Made by a program: the position numbers and the translations under genes
Notes under the pieces: model-generated
What the model saw: only the letters and a program-made list of their open reading frames with translations
The model's database searches: none
Told to the model about the DNA's origin: nothing
In this document: positions 11,335 to 13,315 of the stretch, one piece after another
Numbering within the stretch: the first letter of the stretch is position 1
Layout of the letters: the number at the start of each line of letters is the position of its first letter
Origin: Planctomycetaceae bacterium
GTDB lineage: Bacteria; Planctomycetota; Planctomycetia; Planctomycetales; Planctomycetaceae
NCBI GenBank assembly: GCA_020426085.1
Contig: JAGQQP010000056.1
Span: forward strand, 1-13,315
Reading direction: 5' to 3'
DNA length: 13,315 bases

Positions 11335-12732
11335 ATGCCTCGTACACTGGGGATTGCGCTGCTGTTCTGCTGGTTTCTCTCATTACCCTTACAAGCTCAA
11401 GCTGAGAAACAGCATCCGAATATTGTCCTGTTTTTTATTGATGACCTGGGTTGGCGCGATGTGGGCTATATGGGGAGTGATTTTTTCGAAACGCCTCATA
11501 TAGATCGACTTGCCGACGAATCGATGAAGTTTACTGCCGCCTATTCAGCGGCACCTAACTGTGCTCCCAGTCGTGCCTGCCTGATGTCAGGTCTTTACAC
11601 ACCCCGGCATGGCGTGTACACGGTGGGCGACCCGGCCCGGGGGAATGACCGTTATCGGAAGCTGATCCCCGCGAAGAATAAAACTGTATTAGAGGATCGA
11701 TTCACAACGATAGCCGAACGACTTTCGCAGGCAGGTTATCGTTGTGCCAGTGTGGGGAAATGGCATTTGGGACCGTCACCACTTTCGCAGGGCTTTCAGG
11801 TCAATATCGCTGGCAATAAGACAGGCAGTCCACGACGCGGTTATTTCAGCCCCTATAAAAACCCGCAGTTGAGCGATGGAGAAGAGGGCGAATACCTGAC
11901 AGATCGACTGACAACGGAAGCCTGTCAGTTCATCAAAGATAATGCACAGTCTCCTTTTTTTCTGTATCTGACACACTACGCGGTTCATTCTCCTTTACAG
12001 GCTAAAGAGCAGGACGTCGCTTATTTCAAATCCAAACCTGCCGGGAAACTGCATCAGCATGCGACATATGCAGCCATGATTCGCAGTATGGATCAGAGTG
12101 TCGGCCGTGTGCTGCAAACTCTACGGGAGCAGCAGCTTGATCAGAATACCATCATCGTATTTACCTCCGACAACGGCGGATACGGTCCTGCTACCAGCAT
12201 GCGACCATTACGTGGTTCGAAGGGAATGTTGTATGAGGGGGGAATCCGCGTTCCGCTACTGATTAAGTGGCCCGGCGTCACACAGCCTGGAAGTGCGACT
12301 GACGAAGCGGTCGTTAATGTCGATCTTTATCCGACCTTTCTGGATATGACGAACTTACCGGTTCCGGAAAGTGCGTTATTAGATGGTAAAAGTCTGGTTC
12401 CGCTCCTGAAAGATCCGCAATCTCGACTGGAAGCACGGAGTCTGTTCTGGCACTTTCCAGCTTACCTGCAAAAATATCAGGGCATGCAGCAGCGGTTTCG
12501 CACGACGCCTGTTTCCGTGATTCGTCAGGGAGACTGGAAACTGCTGGAGTTTTTTGAAGACGGTCATCAGGAACTCTACAATACGCGGCTCGATATTGGG
12601 GAGTCCAGGGAACTGTCGGGGAGTCATCCCGAAAAAGTGGAACAGTTATCACAGGCCCTTCATCTCTGGCAGAAACAGGTTCAGGCGGCGATTCCCACTG
12701 AGTTGAATCCCCAATACAGCCCGGAAAATTGA
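11335..12732 (+). CDS. Secreted sulfatase (formylglycine-dependent, arylsulfatase A-like)
   Basis: The 465-residue protein has a signal peptide (1-23; GIALLFCWFLSLPL core, AQA before the likely cut) and a complete sulfatase domain. NIVLFFIDDLGW (29-40) supplies the metal-binding aspartates D36 and D37. CAPSRACLMSG (76-86) is sulfatase signature 1, in which C76 would be converted to formylglycine by a separate maturation enzyme. GKWHLG (141-146) is signature 2. H214 or H218 in LTHYAVHSP, FTSDNGGYG with D279 and N280, and K296 in RGSKG complete the active-site set. The enzyme hydrolyses sulfate esters, in planctomycetes typically on sulfated polysaccharides, outside the cytoplasm or in the periplasm; the substrate cannot be told. 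AAGGA lies 6 bases before the ATG. Only 32 bases separate it from the MarC gene downstream, so the two are probably one operon. Confidence 0.93.
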   Translation: MPRTLGIALLFCWFLSLPLQAQAEKQHPNIVLFFIDDLGWRDVGYMGSDFFETPHIDRLADESMKFTAAYSAAPNCAPSRACLMSGLYTPRHGVYTVGDPARGNDRYRKLIPAKNKTVLEDRFTTIAERLSQAGYRCASVGKWHLGPSPLSQGFQVNIAGNKTGSPRRGYFSPYKNPQLSDGEEGEYLTDRLTTEACQFIKDNAQSPFFLYLTHYAVHSPLQAKEQDVAYFKSKPAGKLHQHATYAAMIRSMDQSVGRVLQTLREQQLDQNTIIVFTSDNGGYGPATSMRPLRGSKGMLYEGGIRVPLLIKWPGVTQPGSATDEAVVNVDLYPTFLDMTNLPVPESALLDGKSLVPLLKDPQSRLEARSLFWHFPAYLQKYQGMQQRFRTTPVSVIRQGDWKLLEFFEDGHQELYNTRLDIGESRELSGSHPEKVEQLSQALHLWQKQVQAAIPTELNPQYSPEN

Positions 12733-12764
12733 GAATCAGCATTCAAGGAAAGACGAGATAGAGT

Positions 12765-13315
12765 ATGGAGTGGGACGATATTCTCAGAGATTTTGTGTAT
12801 CTCTGGGCCGTCATTGATCCGATTGGTTCGATTCCGGTATTCATCGCGGTGACCGCCGGCACAAGCAGAATGGTGCAGCGAAAAATCGCTTACCAGGCAA
12901 TCATTACCGCCGGTCTGGTCCTGCTGCTGTTTATTGTTGGCGGACAGATTCTGCTGGATCTGCTCGAGATTCCGCTGGCTGCGTTTCAGATTGCAGGAGG
13001 CCTCGTTCTGTTTCTGTTCGCTTTAACCATGATTTTTGGTGAAAGCAAACCAGAGTCGGAAATTGAAGAGTCCACGCATGTCAGTGCGCATCAGAATAAA
13101 GCAGTGTTCCCTCTGGCAATTCCCTCGATTGCATCACCCGGTGCAATGATGGCCGTTGTGCTGATTACTGATAATCATCGGTTTCATATCGGGCAACAAC
13201 TGATCTCCACGCTGACGATGATTTCGGTTCTCGTCATTACTCTCGGATTTCTATTGCTCGCAGGCAGGATTCAGAAACTGATTGGAGATGCGGGAGCAAG
13301 TGTCGTCAGCCGAAT
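12765..13315 (+). CDS. MarC-family integral membrane protein (partial, cut by window end)
   Basis: The frame opens with MEWDDILRDFVYLWAVIDPI and stays open to the window edge, giving 183 residues without a stop. The MarC/UPF0056 family usually has about 200 to 220 residues, so most of the protein is present. Family marks are AVIDPIGSIPVFIAVT (15-30), with the family's DPxGxxP motif, and the second half FPLAIPSIASPGAMMAVV (115-132), with the internally repeated PxxxPGAM motif. Hydrophobic segments lie at about 9-30, 43-64, 70-91, 115-134 and 146-167, with a hydrophilic loop at 92-114. Despite the historical name (multiple antibiotic resistance locus), the family's transport function is unproven. 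The ribosome binding site is weak. It lies 32 bases after the sulfatase with no terminator between. Confidence 0.88.
   Translation, partial: MEWDDILRDFVYLWAVIDPIGSIPVFIAVTAGTSRMVQRKIAYQAIITAGLVLLLFIVGGQILLDLLEIPLAAFQIAGGLVLFLFALTMIFGESKPESEIEESTHVSAHQNKAVFPLAIPSIASPGAMMAVVLITDNHRFHIGQQLISTLTMISVLVITLGFLLLAGRIQKLIGDAGASVVSR

Overview
The window looks like chromosomal DNA of a planctomycete, most likely a Gimesia-type member of the Planctomycetales. The main reasons are a secreted cysteine-rich protein of the Planctomycetes-specific YTV cell-wall type, a secreted sulfatase, an excisionase-type helix-turn-helix protein with a long acidic repeat linker, a Gfo/Idh/MocA oxidoreductase and an ECF-type sigma factor, together with moderate GC. 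The genus is an inference from gene content, not from a marker gene.

Layout, left to right. Positions 1-45 may be the last codons of a gene entering from the left. An AT-rich stretch with several inverted repeats follows (46-515). A TIM-barrel sugar phosphate isomerase/epimerase (minus strand) then diverges from the YTV-type protein (plus strand), which ends in a textbook intrinsic terminator. A class I SAM methyltransferase (plus) converges on a secreted alpha/beta hydrolase (minus).

The middle of the window is a minus-strand series read from right to left: an ECF-type sigma factor (8679-8092), a PspA/IM30-like coiled-coil protein (7964-7410), a helix-turn-helix protein with an acidic linker and a C-terminal membrane anchor (6981-5446), and the hydrolase (5222-4164). 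The gaps of 127 to 428 bases suggest separate promoters, but sigma factor plus PspA-like protein plus membrane-tethered DNA-binding protein suggests an envelope-linked regulatory neighbourhood.

The right part holds a plus-strand LarA/DUF2088-like protein in which the residues that bind the nickel-pincer cofactor and do catalysis in lactate racemase appear replaced. It abuts a convergent Gfo/Idh/MocA oxidoreductase with no base between the two stop codons. A secreted sulfatase with an intact formylglycine motif and the start of a MarC-family membrane protein, cut by the window edge, follow on the plus strand and are probably co-transcribed from a promoter near 11235-11263 that is followed by a 16-base palindrome.

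There are no rRNA or tRNA genes, CRISPR arrays, insertion sequences or phage genes that I can see. The most noteworthy items are the LarA-like probable pseudoenzyme, the membrane-tethered helix-turn-helix protein with two serial short-motif arrays, and the strict 7 x 16-residue double array in the YTV protein.
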